A stretch of 64,000 bases of DNA from Acanthococcus lagerstroemiae (taxonomy: Eukaryota > Arthropoda > Insecta > Hemiptera > Eriococcidae). The translations under genes and the position numbers were made by a program. Each line of letters starts with the position of its first letter. The first letter of the stretch is position 1. Location: NCBI GenBank assembly GCA_031841125.1, contig CM063106.1, forward strand, positions 8,370,001 through 8,434,000, given 5' to 3'. The notes under the pieces were generated by a model, which saw only the letters and a list, made by a program, of their open reading frames with translations, was not told the origin of the DNA and did not search any database. Of the stretch, positions 56,175 through 64,000 are shown piece after piece.

Positions 56175-57019
56175 CAGGGCGTTTATAGGTGCTGAAAAGT
56201 CCTGAATTTTGAAAGTAGGTCCTGAAAGTCTTGAAAAGTGCTGAAATTTAAAAAGAAATTGAAAAGTCCTTCATTTTTGTCGGAAATACTCAAAAATAAA
56301 TTTTTTGCGATTCCTATTTCCTGTTAATATGATTGGTTATTAAAAAATGTAGCGCAGGATCTATATTCACAAGGAGGAGGGAAGTGGGAGAGTAAAAAGG
56401 AGGGAGGGGTAAAGGGGATAAAAGTGACCCCTATGACACCGCACCCCCGGCCACAGGAACTACCTTTTCGAGTATCGCGTCAGTGACCGGAGGGACGCGT
56501 TGGGGCCGGGCCCGGGCCCGGGCCCCCATTTCTACGAGCCGGAACGGTGCGTGCATCCTACCAGGGCCACCATGGGGTTCCCTACTGACCGAGGTGCGCA
56601 CTCCCTGAGCGCTCGCCTGGAAATTTCAGGTCCCCCATGGCCGGACGCGCTGCCTCTCTTCACTCACCCCTTACCTCCTCGTCTTGGTCCGTGTGCCGAC
56701 GCAGGCAGGTGGTGACGACGGGTGAACCCTGCCGGTTGGTCCGCAACGCAGCTGCAGCAGCTCTTCTAAAATGGTACAGAGTTCACCTCTTGTTCGATGG
56801 TGTGGGCCGAGCTTGGTGAATCGCCGGCCCTCTGTCTCGACTACTCCGTCTGCATCTTCTTCTTCATGATGGCCGAGACAAAAAGGGGGTAGAACAATTG
56901 GAAATAAAAAAAAAGATTTGTACACTCGGGGAACAGATGGTAAATATTCCTACTACAGTCCTGCAAAGGGACCTGAAAAAGTACTTCATTTTTACTTTTC
57001 AGTTTCTGTAGACACCCTG
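56175..57019. mobile_element. 845-bp element with CAGGGYGTYTA ends
   Basis: The left end CAGGGCGTTTATAGG and the complement of the right end, CAGGGTGTCTACAGAAACTG, are inverted. The subterminal left side repeats AAAGTCCTGAA-type words, and the right side has the complement-like GGACCTGAAAAAGTACTTCA. The pentamer TTCTG precedes the left end and follows the right end. The CAGGGTGTCTA terminus is typical of a widespread hAT-like group, although 8 matching flanking bases are not seen. The centre is occupied by GC-rich repeat copy D. Exact boundaries are fixed by comparison with duplication copy 1. Confidence 0.8.
56430..56885 (+). repeat. GC-rich interspersed repeat, copy D
   Basis: This is the longest copy: CACCGCACCCCCGGCCACAG, GAGTATCGCGTCAGTGACCG, a GGGCCC-rich tract, CAGGGCCACCATGGGGTTCC, CACCTCCTCGTCTTGGTCCG, GGTGAACCCTGCCGGTTGG, ATGGTACAGAGTTCACCTCT and TTCTTCATGATGGCCGAGAC. 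It sits inside the CAGGGYGTYTA element, so either that element carries it or it inserted there. No conserved frame was found. Confidence 0.72.
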
Positions 57020-57215
57020 TTCTGAAATTAGCATTGTCAAAGTATTGCTTTTTACCAAGTGTATGAAATCCGGCCCGGAGGACCAATTTGGTAAGCTTGG
57101 TGAAAGAAAAGGAAGAAAAAAAAACACGAGATGTTCGAGATCGGAAAATTGGATCTGTGAATCTGTGTGCAAGGTCCGGTATGAGGCTATTGAATGCTGA
57201 TCCGATCCTTCAATT

Positions 57216-59504
57216 GACCCTAAATTCGCGTATCTTGCGGTGAAGTCCAGATAATATGCTAAAATAAAAATTTAGGATCTATATCTTGAATATATTCTGA
57301 TTCGCAAAGTTGTTAGCTGTTGTCGGGACTTGGTTTATGCGCTGAGTCTTCCAAAAATGCTAGTACCAAGTTTCGATTAGATAATACGTCTGCTAAACTG
57401 CTAAAATACCACGCCAAAAGCCTTATTTTTAATGTCGTGCTATCAAATATGAAGTCGAAGATTGTTGATGTCTGTAGATTGGGACAATCGAGATCATCTT
57501 AGATTTTTACTGGATTTTATTTCTATAATAATAGATGGATTAACAGATCTTATTAAATCTTTTCTTATTGTATCTTGAATTTTCAAAATCGGATTTTTTT
57601 TTCTTCAGAAATAAAAACCTTGGCTCCTGAGAGATTTACAGTCCAAACATAAGTGCAAATAGCCGACCTGGCTTGAAGGAGTTTATGGGACCCGAGGGAC
57701 TGACAAGTATCATAATAATGCTAAAAATTCTTTCAGTCGTATAATTTTACAGATTTTTTAATTGGGTTGAACGGGGTACTTTCCGCGGAAAATAACGTCA
57801 TTCCAAGACATCCCCTATTTGCCCCTGTGAGTCCATATCTTTCTGGATTCTCTGCAGCGGTATTCCTTTGAAAATTCAAGATCCTGAAGGACGTAGAATT
57901 AGGTTGTCTGAAGTGCTATCCTCGTTTCTATAGATTTTACTTTTCCGAAAATCAGATTCGAGTTTGGAGAGCTGTAGATATCGAAAGAATCTGTAATTAG
58001 GTCATAACTTTTTCCAAGAATTTGGAAGTCTATTGTTGACGAGTCTCATAACTGTGTCTGGTGGATCCTTGATATTTGGACCGCAAGCTGGTGAATAGTG
58101 GAGTGAAGTGCGTAGGAATGAAGGCTACTAAACCTCTAGATAATGCATAGCGGCTGTCTTGCGAGATGAGTGATTTGAACTATACCTTGCTTTACAGATA
58201 TTCTGCAGATAGCTTTACATTCCGTCTTTACGTATTTTCGCTATAACAAATTCAAAATTTTCGACCAGTGGATGAGGCTGGTTTCTGTTTAAAGAACAGT
58301 AATTTTAAATTATATGTGATACGCTGACAAAATTGCCTCTCTCTCTCACACCTACTCGCTACCAATTCCCACTGTACGGATGTATCTGAACTGAGCCAGA
58401 ACTGGATCATAGGAAACCGAAGAGGACCATAATATAGGCCTGTATAGATTTGTATAGCTATACTTATGTATAGCGAATGTCTTCAAGTACGAGTATAATT
58501 TATTCGTCGGTTGCGTTCGCCTCGAGGCCGGAGTACATCAAAAGAAAATGTCTTAAAAGCTTTCCACCATTACGGCGTAAAAAATTAAGAGTCGACTTTG
58601 CCGTAACTGGTCGTTTAATTTTTATTGCACGTTTAAATGGTTTTAGCGAGTTTTAAACTGGCGCTGCGCGAGCGCCTTACTAATGTACAAGAGGACGAAT
58701 AAAGGAAATGTATTATATAATATATCTATATATATAAACGAAAAATAAAACGTCAAAGTAAATTACCTAAAAATCGGGGACAGGGACGGCGGTGTCGAGG
58801 CGCTCGCGCAAAATAAAGTCGACTCGAGAAAATACGGAAAACTATTAGTTATTAAGATCTTTGCGCGAATTAGCTTTCTTCCATCCGCTTGGCCAGATCG
58901 GTACAGGAAAACTGGAAAATTCGAGTACGCGTTCAGTGGGGCTCAGTGTTTCCTAAACACCTACCGCCCTCGGTAATCAGACGCAATAGTGTCCCTTATT
59001 AGTACAGAAATATGGCAGAGATGAAACTTGGTAAAAGCATACTTGTTCAACACCCCCCCCCCCATCCCTACTCACTTACAAATCCTTTTGCGTCATCGTT
59101 GTTGTCCCCCATGGTAAAGCAAGCTTGTATTGCTTCATTGCTTGTGTTTTGTGATTACAAGAGAATGCAGTGCTTCGTTCTGTTCTGCCTGTACTAACAG
59201 TCAAATCTAGCCAGTAATGGAAAACAGATTTTCAAAACTAGCTTATTTTTTCCTAAAACTAGGGCTCCAGGTTTAGTTTGTGAAAACTGGTGAGCTGGTA
59301 ACACAGACTACTCAGGCCATGGATATCCATACTACATGTGATGGAGTATATACATAAGTACGCATGTACGAATTACCCCGTCCCTTACAGAATTCGAAAT
59401 ACTCTTCTCTCGCAAAACTTGTACTTCATACTCTTTCAACATGTATGAATACAAATTCCTACTTTGTATTTACTCATTCATTGGTAATACGTGACACAGA
59501 AATA
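57216..59504. other. No gene recognised; CpG-rich block at 58.5-59.0 kb
   Basis: 57216-58490 is AT-rich with nothing supported. 58490-58960 is CpG-rich and unique, with a TA-rich spacer (about 58710-58740). A C-run lies near 59052-59062. No exon, RNA or transposon end is supported. Confidence 0.3.
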
Positions 59505-59712
59505 CAGGGTTAGTCAGTTTTCCTTCCGCCATGGGAAAACTCCGTTACAATAAAAATCTGTTATCGGTTTCGTCGCCATTCACGAATAGCGTGTAGCGCG
59601 CCTAACCGATAACAGAGCGTACTGTACATTTTGGTAGATAGTACACATTGAGTCATACTTAGTTCAGCCTAACGGAGTTTTCCTATGGCGGAAGGAAAAC
59701 TGACTAACCCTG
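59505..59712. mobile_element. Tc1/mariner-type MITE with TA duplication
   Basis: The 208-bp element is flanked by TA on both sides (59503-59504, 59713-59714). Its terminal inverted repeats begin CAGGGTTAGTCAGTTTTCCT and agree over about 42 bp with one mismatch. An inner perfect 12-bp pair CTGTTATCGGTT and AACCGATAACAG lies near the centre. It has no coding capacity. The near-identity of the ends suggests recent insertion. It would need a Tc1/mariner-type transposase in trans. Confidence 0.9.
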
Positions 59713-60442
59713 TAGACTGGAATCTGTACGTGTTGAATACAGGTATATCCCTGAATCCGTGTACACGTACTGTCTAGGACTTTAATCTCCTTACAGCAAA
59801 ATTACCTCTTTCACACCTTCATTGATATTGTCAGTGTTGCATTATGCACCATGTGAATAATACTGCAAATATAGCTAGTCACACTCAGTGTCGCAACTGC
59901 TGCGTTGTGTGCTGACTACAAACGTATCCATGGGTATTTTAACAAGAGCGGGATGTAATAGTGGTCTATTATATTACTGTTGATTGTAGCGTGTTTGCTA
60001 GTTGATATGGTGCAACCTTAAATTAATTTCATTGGTTGTTTATCTACCACACTGCAAACAGATGCAAATGTGACACTGAGTGTGCCAACTCATTGTAGGT
60101 TTGAGCATGTTTGCATGTCACGTGAGGTAACAAGACAGCTATTTTGTTAGTTCCTTAACTCTACATCCGTGTACATATTTGTAGTTTATGGGCTCCATAT
60201 AAATGCAAAGGCAACACTGAGTGCAAACACATCATCAGTTATAACATGTTTGTTGATTGTAACTCATTCACGTCATGTTGCGTGATCATCTGTAAGTATT
60301 GTGTGCGTTATAAATGTGACATCGAGTGCGAACTCACCATTGGTTGTAGTGTGGTTTTGCATGCGCATTGCAACATTATTGTTAACATGTTGATTTCTTA
60401 TATAAGGCGTACATATTAGTGGTGTGTATGTTACCTCTTTTC

Positions 60443-60590
60443 ATTTGCTCTCACCCGAGCCTTGGAACCGCCCCCTCGAGCATTACCTCAGGGACATCGC
60501 GGAGCCTCTTAGGGCTGCCTTAGTCCCCTTCTCTTCTTGCCGGGAATCGGCCTAGGTCAACTGCGCTATCTTCTTGTCGAATACCCTTAT
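60443..60590 (-). mobile_element. SINE, minus strand, internally deleted
   Basis: On the minus strand: AAGATAGCGCAGTTGACCTA, GGAGAAGAGAAGGGG-like sequence, ACTAAGGCAGCCCTAAGAGG, GATGTCCCTGAGGTAATGCT and CGAGCCTTGGAACC complement words match the family. The segment containing the B-box (GGTCTC..GGTTCG) is deleted, so it could not be transcribed from its own promoter. It interrupts the second satellite. Confidence 0.75.
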
Positions 60591-60743
60591 CACTAGCCCC
60601 GTGGACCGTGGTTTATGACAGTGAGTCCAACGAGCACCGGCAGGTAGCGCCTTACCCATTTACGGCTTTCAGATACTGGCGGCCGATTACACACTTCTCG
60701 GAAGCCTCTGCTGTAAATGGTTGTTACCTTGTGCCTCTGTGTA

Positions 60744-60960
60744 CATAGGCGCACCCAGAAATTATCTAAGGAGGGGACTAAATTCGAAGCAAGTTAGGTC
60801 TCAAAAATATGATTCTAACGTTCAAACGCTAGACACTTTCGGTAGATAACGTCAGTTAAATATAAATATTTGTAACATGTGGAGTAACATTTAAAATTTT
60901 CAAGGGACGGCTAAGTCTAAGGGGCTATAGCCCCCCTAGCCCCCCTTGGGTGCGCCACTG
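60744..60960. mobile_element. hAT MITE with perfect 8-bp duplication
   Basis: The ends are CATAGGCGCACCCAGAAATT and the complement of CAGTGGCGCACCCAAGGGGG. A perfect TCTGTGTA duplication lies at 60736-60743 and 60961-60968. It is 217 bp with an AT-rich interior and a CTATAGCCCCCCTAGCCCCC tract by the right end. Non-coding. Confidence 0.92.
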
Positions 60961-61400
60961 TCTGTGTACGTTATAGTTGTGTTTGTTTAGACACAAAAAT
61001 TGGCACTTTTTAACACCCAGTGTTACACCAAGCAATTTTTGTCGTTCGATTTGTTCTGTGGAGAACTCCGGAGTTCAGTGTTTACTGGTTTTTTTTTTCT
61101 ACCAGTAGGATAACACTGGTGTTGAAAATTTTAACCCTGCTCCCGGGGTAGGGTTGAGTTTGGTGTCGTTTGGTGTCACGGTGTATTTTTGTGGTGTTGG
61201 CTGAATGTTTATGTTTTGTTCGATTTATTACTACAAATCCAACACTTTGTGTACATGTGACGTCATTTCAGTGTTACAACGAGTTAACCAGTGTTACACC
61301 AAGTTAACCCTAGCCCAATGCTGTGAAGCTAAACGAACACGGCTTATCAGAATACGGTGTTAGAATATGTGACGAGTTCTTTCTTGCATTACTGATAACG
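60961..61400. repeat. Loose GTGTTACACCAAGTTAACC words
   Basis: CAGTGTTACACCAAGCAATT, CAGTGTTACAACGAGTTAAC and CAGTGTTACACCAAGTTAAC, with AACACTGGTGTTG nearby, form a diffuse repeated stretch. No regular period was found. Confidence 0.4.
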
Positions 61401-61401
61401 A

Positions 61402-61450
61402 TGCCGGCGTTGGGAATCGAACCCGGTCGGCCTTCAGGTTAAGGCCGGCA
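61402..61450 (-). other. Vestigial tRNA-like sequence
   Basis: On the minus strand, TGCCGGC at one end pairs with GCCGGCA at the other like an acceptor stem, GGCCTT..AAGGCC can pair like an anticodon stem, and GGTTCGATTCCC is a B-box/T-arm sequence. The D arm is missing and the total is 49 nt, so it is not a functional tRNA gene. It may be a relic of another tRNA-derived SINE. Confidence 0.5.
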
Positions 61451-61489
61451 CAGACTAGCGTGCATTGCAGCTGATGCGCGCTAGTCTGT

Positions 61490-62185
61490 CATCAAACTAG
61501 GTACTAGGTACTCCCACTTACCTAGTACCGGGAGATAACGATTGAAATTAGGTTCCTAGTTTTCGCCGTTACCTAATACCTAGTACCGGGAGGTAGGACG
61601 TGAAACTACTTACGTAGTTGAAGAACAATACTTGTCAGTAGCGTAGCGTGTAGTAAAAGGGGCAAAGCCTAAGGTATTTTTACCCGGCTCTCAAAAAATT
61701 TTTACCCCTTCCCCAACATTTTATCCCCTCAAAAAATATTTTTACTACCCAAAAAATTTTACCCCTAAAAATTGTCGACCCTGTCCCCTCAAAATTTTGA
61801 ACCCCAAAAAATTTCCCCCCTACTCCCCCAAAATAATTTTTCCCATCCCAAAAATATTTTCCCCCTCCTCAAAACATTTTACACCCCCGTCCCGCTTGAT
61901 ATTTTCACACGGTAGGAAATCATGGAACGTTTTCTTTCTACCAGGTAAATCCCGGTAAAGCCGGTATCTACCCGGTAAACCAGGTAAACCCCGTTCTTTA
62001 CCCAGCTCCTCGCAAAATTTAAAAAAACAAAAAAAAGTTACTAGGTGCTACCCGGTAACCCGGTAATACACTGTATCTAGTACCGGGTGGTACCAGGTAA
62101 CTGATAATACCGGGTACCGGGTATGAAAACTAGGTAGTATAGGTATTTTACCGTGTTGTTACCTAGTACCTATACCTACCCGCTG
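61490..62185. repeat. Palindromic CTAGGTA/TACCGGGTA field
   Basis: CTAGGTACTAGGTACTCCC, TACCTAGTACCGGGAG, TACCTAATACCTAGTACCGG, TACCCGGTAAACCAGGTAAA, GTACCAGGTAACTGATAATA and TACCGGGTACCGGGTA repeat on both strands at irregular intervals. Most words are near-palindromes built on TACC and GGTA. It encloses the CCCCAAAAAATTTT tract. Confidence 0.7.
61668..61895. repeat. Degenerate CCCCAAAAAATTTTTA tandem tract
   Basis: About ten units of roughly 20 bp alternate a C-rich word (ACCCCTCCC), an A-run and a T-run, for example CCCCTCAAAAAATATTTTTA. Strand asymmetry is strong: almost no G appears over 200 bp. Confidence 0.8.
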
Positions 62186-62840
62186 CAGTACTCTGGTATG
62201 TTGCGCACAAATGTAAATACAACACTGAGGTCAAACTCATCATTGGTTGTAGTGTGTCGCGCATGCGCATTGCAACATTACTGTTATTCGTTGATTTCTT
62301 ATGTATAAAGACATACACATTTGTAGTTTGTACGTCACGCAAAAACGTGAATGCAATACTGAGAACGAACTCACCACTAGTCGTAGCATGTTTGCATGAT
62401 ATATGTGTATACATATGTGGACCACATAATGTGCAACATAACCGCTTCTTTTACCGGCTTATTGAAAGAAAGGGAGGTATATTTGTTCCTTGTTTGTATA
62501 CATGTGTATTTTGTATGTTCGAGTAGCAAACTCCCTGCTGGTTGTTGCCTGTTTGTTTGTTGCATAGTGCAACATTATACCCTTGCCTTGTCGATTTCTG
62601 GCCTTACACAATCATATGTAGTTGTATGTTGCACTCGAACGCAGTCGCGATACAGAATACAAACTTGCCGTTGTTTCTAGCGCACCTGCAGATTTCCATT
62701 TCGACATTGGTTTCTCATCTACATAATCTGTTTGTAGATAGCTTACCAATCTTGAGTGCGAACTTATTGTCTGCAATGTACTCGCATGTTACCCTGTTCA
62801 ACTTGAACTTGGCATACTTATTTTCTTGTTCCAATTGATA

Positions 62841-63600
62841 GGTAGTCTTCATTTGACTTGTATTGTTACTTCAAACTATCTCTTTCTCCAACCTCTGTTA
62901 GTGGAGACTATCCCTTGATGTTTATCAGACAGGCAGTCAGAAACAGAAATAAACTCTGCTCTTTTTTTTGTTAGCTATAATTTTTCTCTAATGGAAGCAG
63001 GTGTATGTCATTTATGCAAACTATATGAAGAGCTTAAGGAGAGTCAACTTGAAGTAGTCTCCGCTGTGGTATAAATTATCTTACCTGTGCTATTGCATCA
63101 GAATAAAAGATATTCTGCAATTTAAGTGATGTAAAAATTTTCCAGTAACATTTTCTGATAGGCGCCAATGGGCGAGGGATCTTTGGAGGCTGAGTTTCCG
63201 AATCTGCCAAATCCTTTAAAAATTTAGAAAATGATAGATGAATGATGGAGATGGTAATATAAGGCAGCGCTGTTCAAATTCACGAAGGAAGCGAGAAAAA
63301 AGTTTATGAGCCCTGTGATGATTCTAGCCTCCTTCCACTCTCAGAAGACCATCGGCGCTTATGACTGACCTGCTGCAGAAGCTGATCAGCACCTCAGACG
63401 TCTGTCCTTCGTTAATACTGCATACGTTGGTTAAAAGTATTCGGATTTTTTATACGGTGCCGGCTCTGCTGAGCGGATTACGGACCAATGCTTCTGCAGT
63501 AAGGTCGATCGACGACTAATCGTATTTTCACTTTCGAAACTATAAACTCAGCAGTGTTTGCGTTCTTCGAGGCAAAAAATAGGAAAAAAAAGTGAACTAA
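62841..63600. other. No gene recognised
   Basis: Unremarkable sequence turning CpG-rich after about 63430. No repeat boundary or reading frame is supported. Confidence 0.3.
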
Positions 63601-63760
63601 ATGTTGGACCGCGGGCAACAGCACGTGACCAAACACTCGCGTTCGAACTGGATTGCGGATTGCGACGAGGAATTTACGAACGCTGTCGCACGTAGCCCCG
63701 ACCCGGCCGCGAGGAAACCCGCAAAGCTAAGCCCGCTTCCAGCTAAATTGGGACATCAAA
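63601..63760 (+). other. Candidate exon in CpG-rich sequence (weak)
   Basis: The plus-strand frame reads SNWIADCDEEFTNAVARSPD, then PAARKPAKLSPLPAKLGHQK, and meets a donor-like AAAAAG followed by GTAACTTC at about 63762. An ATG lies at 63601. Composition is CpG-rich and the frame continues open to 63909 without the splice. No domain is recognised. Confidence 0.22.
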
Positions 63761-63762
63761 AA

Positions 63763-64000
63763 GGTAACTTCGCGTTTCGGACACCTTTTATTAATCCCCT
63801 TTGGGGCGACATTAAAACGACTTTAAATCGCGGACTCGTGTGTAGCTATATAGGTATATACGGGATTCGGATGAAACGAAGGTTTTCAACCATGACGAGA
63901 ACAGATTAAACAAACATTCTATTGAAACTAACTGAGGGATAATAATCCCGTTTATTGACAACATTAAGCACCCTCGCTGACGCGGTAATTTAGGAGCGCG
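63763..64000. other. CpG-rich unique sequence to window end
   Basis: No feature is supported. If the candidate exon before it is real, this is the start of an intron. Confidence 0.25.

Larger units (their letters stand above)
55968..57215 (+). repeat. Tandem duplication, copy 2, broken by an insertion
   Basis: The copy has two parts, 55968-56174 and 57020-57215, together 403 bp and collinear with copy 1. The break lies at CTTCTG in a sequence that is continuous in copy 1 (GCTTCTGAAAG). The 845-bp insertion therefore came after the duplication. Confidence 0.88.
59820..62840. repeat. Second degenerate satellite, unit about 105-190 bp, heavily interrupted
   Basis: The core ACACTGAGTGCGAACTCATC, followed by ATTGGTTGTAGTGTGTTTGC and ATGCGCATTGCAACATTATT, recurs near 59880, 60072, 60212, 60318, 62222 and 62354, with worn traces near 62640 and 62750. 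Spacing between adjacent units is 106-192 bp. 60430-62160 holds insertions and unrelated tracts: a SINE, a hAT MITE, a GTGTTACACCAAG stretch and the TACCGGGTA field. The 62-kb units continue the 60-kb ones (TTGATTTCTTATATAARGRC is shared), so this is one split array. Confidence 0.82.

Noticed and set aside
61402..61450. tRNA gene
   Set aside because: It has acceptor-like, anticodon-like and T-arm-like parts but only 49 nt and no D arm, so it is only tRNA-like.
1..64000. Bacterial operon, prophage or CRISPR system
   Set aside because: There are no long coding frames, ribosome-binding sites or regularly spaced exact repeats; all structure fits eukaryotic repeats.

Overview
This window is eukaryotic nuclear DNA. 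It is AT-rich, full of short broken reading frames, and contains no operons, ribosome-binding sites or long coding sequences. The mobile elements point to an arthropod, most likely an insect and perhaps a hemipteran: many small hAT-type elements with 8-bp target duplications, a Penelope-like retroelement, a FLYWCH/MULE-type Mutator transposase remnant, a LINE with a tRNA-derived SINE, a Tc1/mariner-type MITE and a TTAA-flanked piggyBac-type MITE. The lineage is inference; no host gene in the window can be named.

Layout. 0-4.2 kb holds nothing recognisable apart from a CpG-rich unique block at about 3.1-4.1 kb. 4.2-5.7 kb is a degraded hAT transposon with terminal repeats, target duplication and transposase remnant, and a smaller hAT element sits inside it. 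8.1-13.2 kb is a cluster of short elements: a 97-bp palindrome, a degenerate AGACTC field, several hAT-type MITEs and a GC-rich repeat. 15.5-18.2 kb has a degenerate tandem array, a MITE, an intact SINE with a 16-bp target duplication and a 520-bp hAT element with a perfect 8-bp duplication. 18.9-20.1 kb is CpG-rich and has two weak minus-strand exon candidates. 20.9-23.8 kb is a minus-strand Penelope-like element split inside its GIY-YIG endonuclease region by a 2-kb element with roughly 360-bp inverted repeats, which carries a broken piece of a metazoan protein family of unknown function and a 48-bp minisatellite. 29.1-29.6 kb is the MULE transposase remnant. 30.6-31.6 kb is a foldback structure whose centre is a perfect 35-bp-arm hairpin.

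38.6-41.8 kb is an old tandem satellite (unit about 210 bp) interrupted by two hAT-type insertions, one of which contains the TTAA-flanked MITE. 42.7-45.9 kb is dominated by degenerate simple motifs. 46.3-47.0 kb is an AT-rich cassette between 46-bp direct repeats with an unidentified 81-codon frame. 50.6-51.5 kb is a LINE reverse-transcriptase remnant with a full-length SINE inserted into it. 55.6-57.2 kb is a tandem duplication whose second copy is broken by an 845-bp insertion. 59.5-62.8 kb is a second satellite (unit about 105-190 bp) interrupted by a SINE, a hAT MITE and a long palindromic TACCGGGTA-like field.

The window reads as intergenic or intronic sequence in which unique blocks with normal CpG (about 3.1-4.1, 6.6-7.5, 14.0-14.7, 19.1-20.1, 25.4-25.9, 33.0-33.1, 42.2-42.5, 47.8-49.3, 54.5-55.1, 58.5-59.0 and 63.4-64.0 kb) alternate with CpG-poor repeat debris. 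A few possible exons of unknown genes are flagged at low confidence. No complete host gene, RNA gene or CRISPR array was found.
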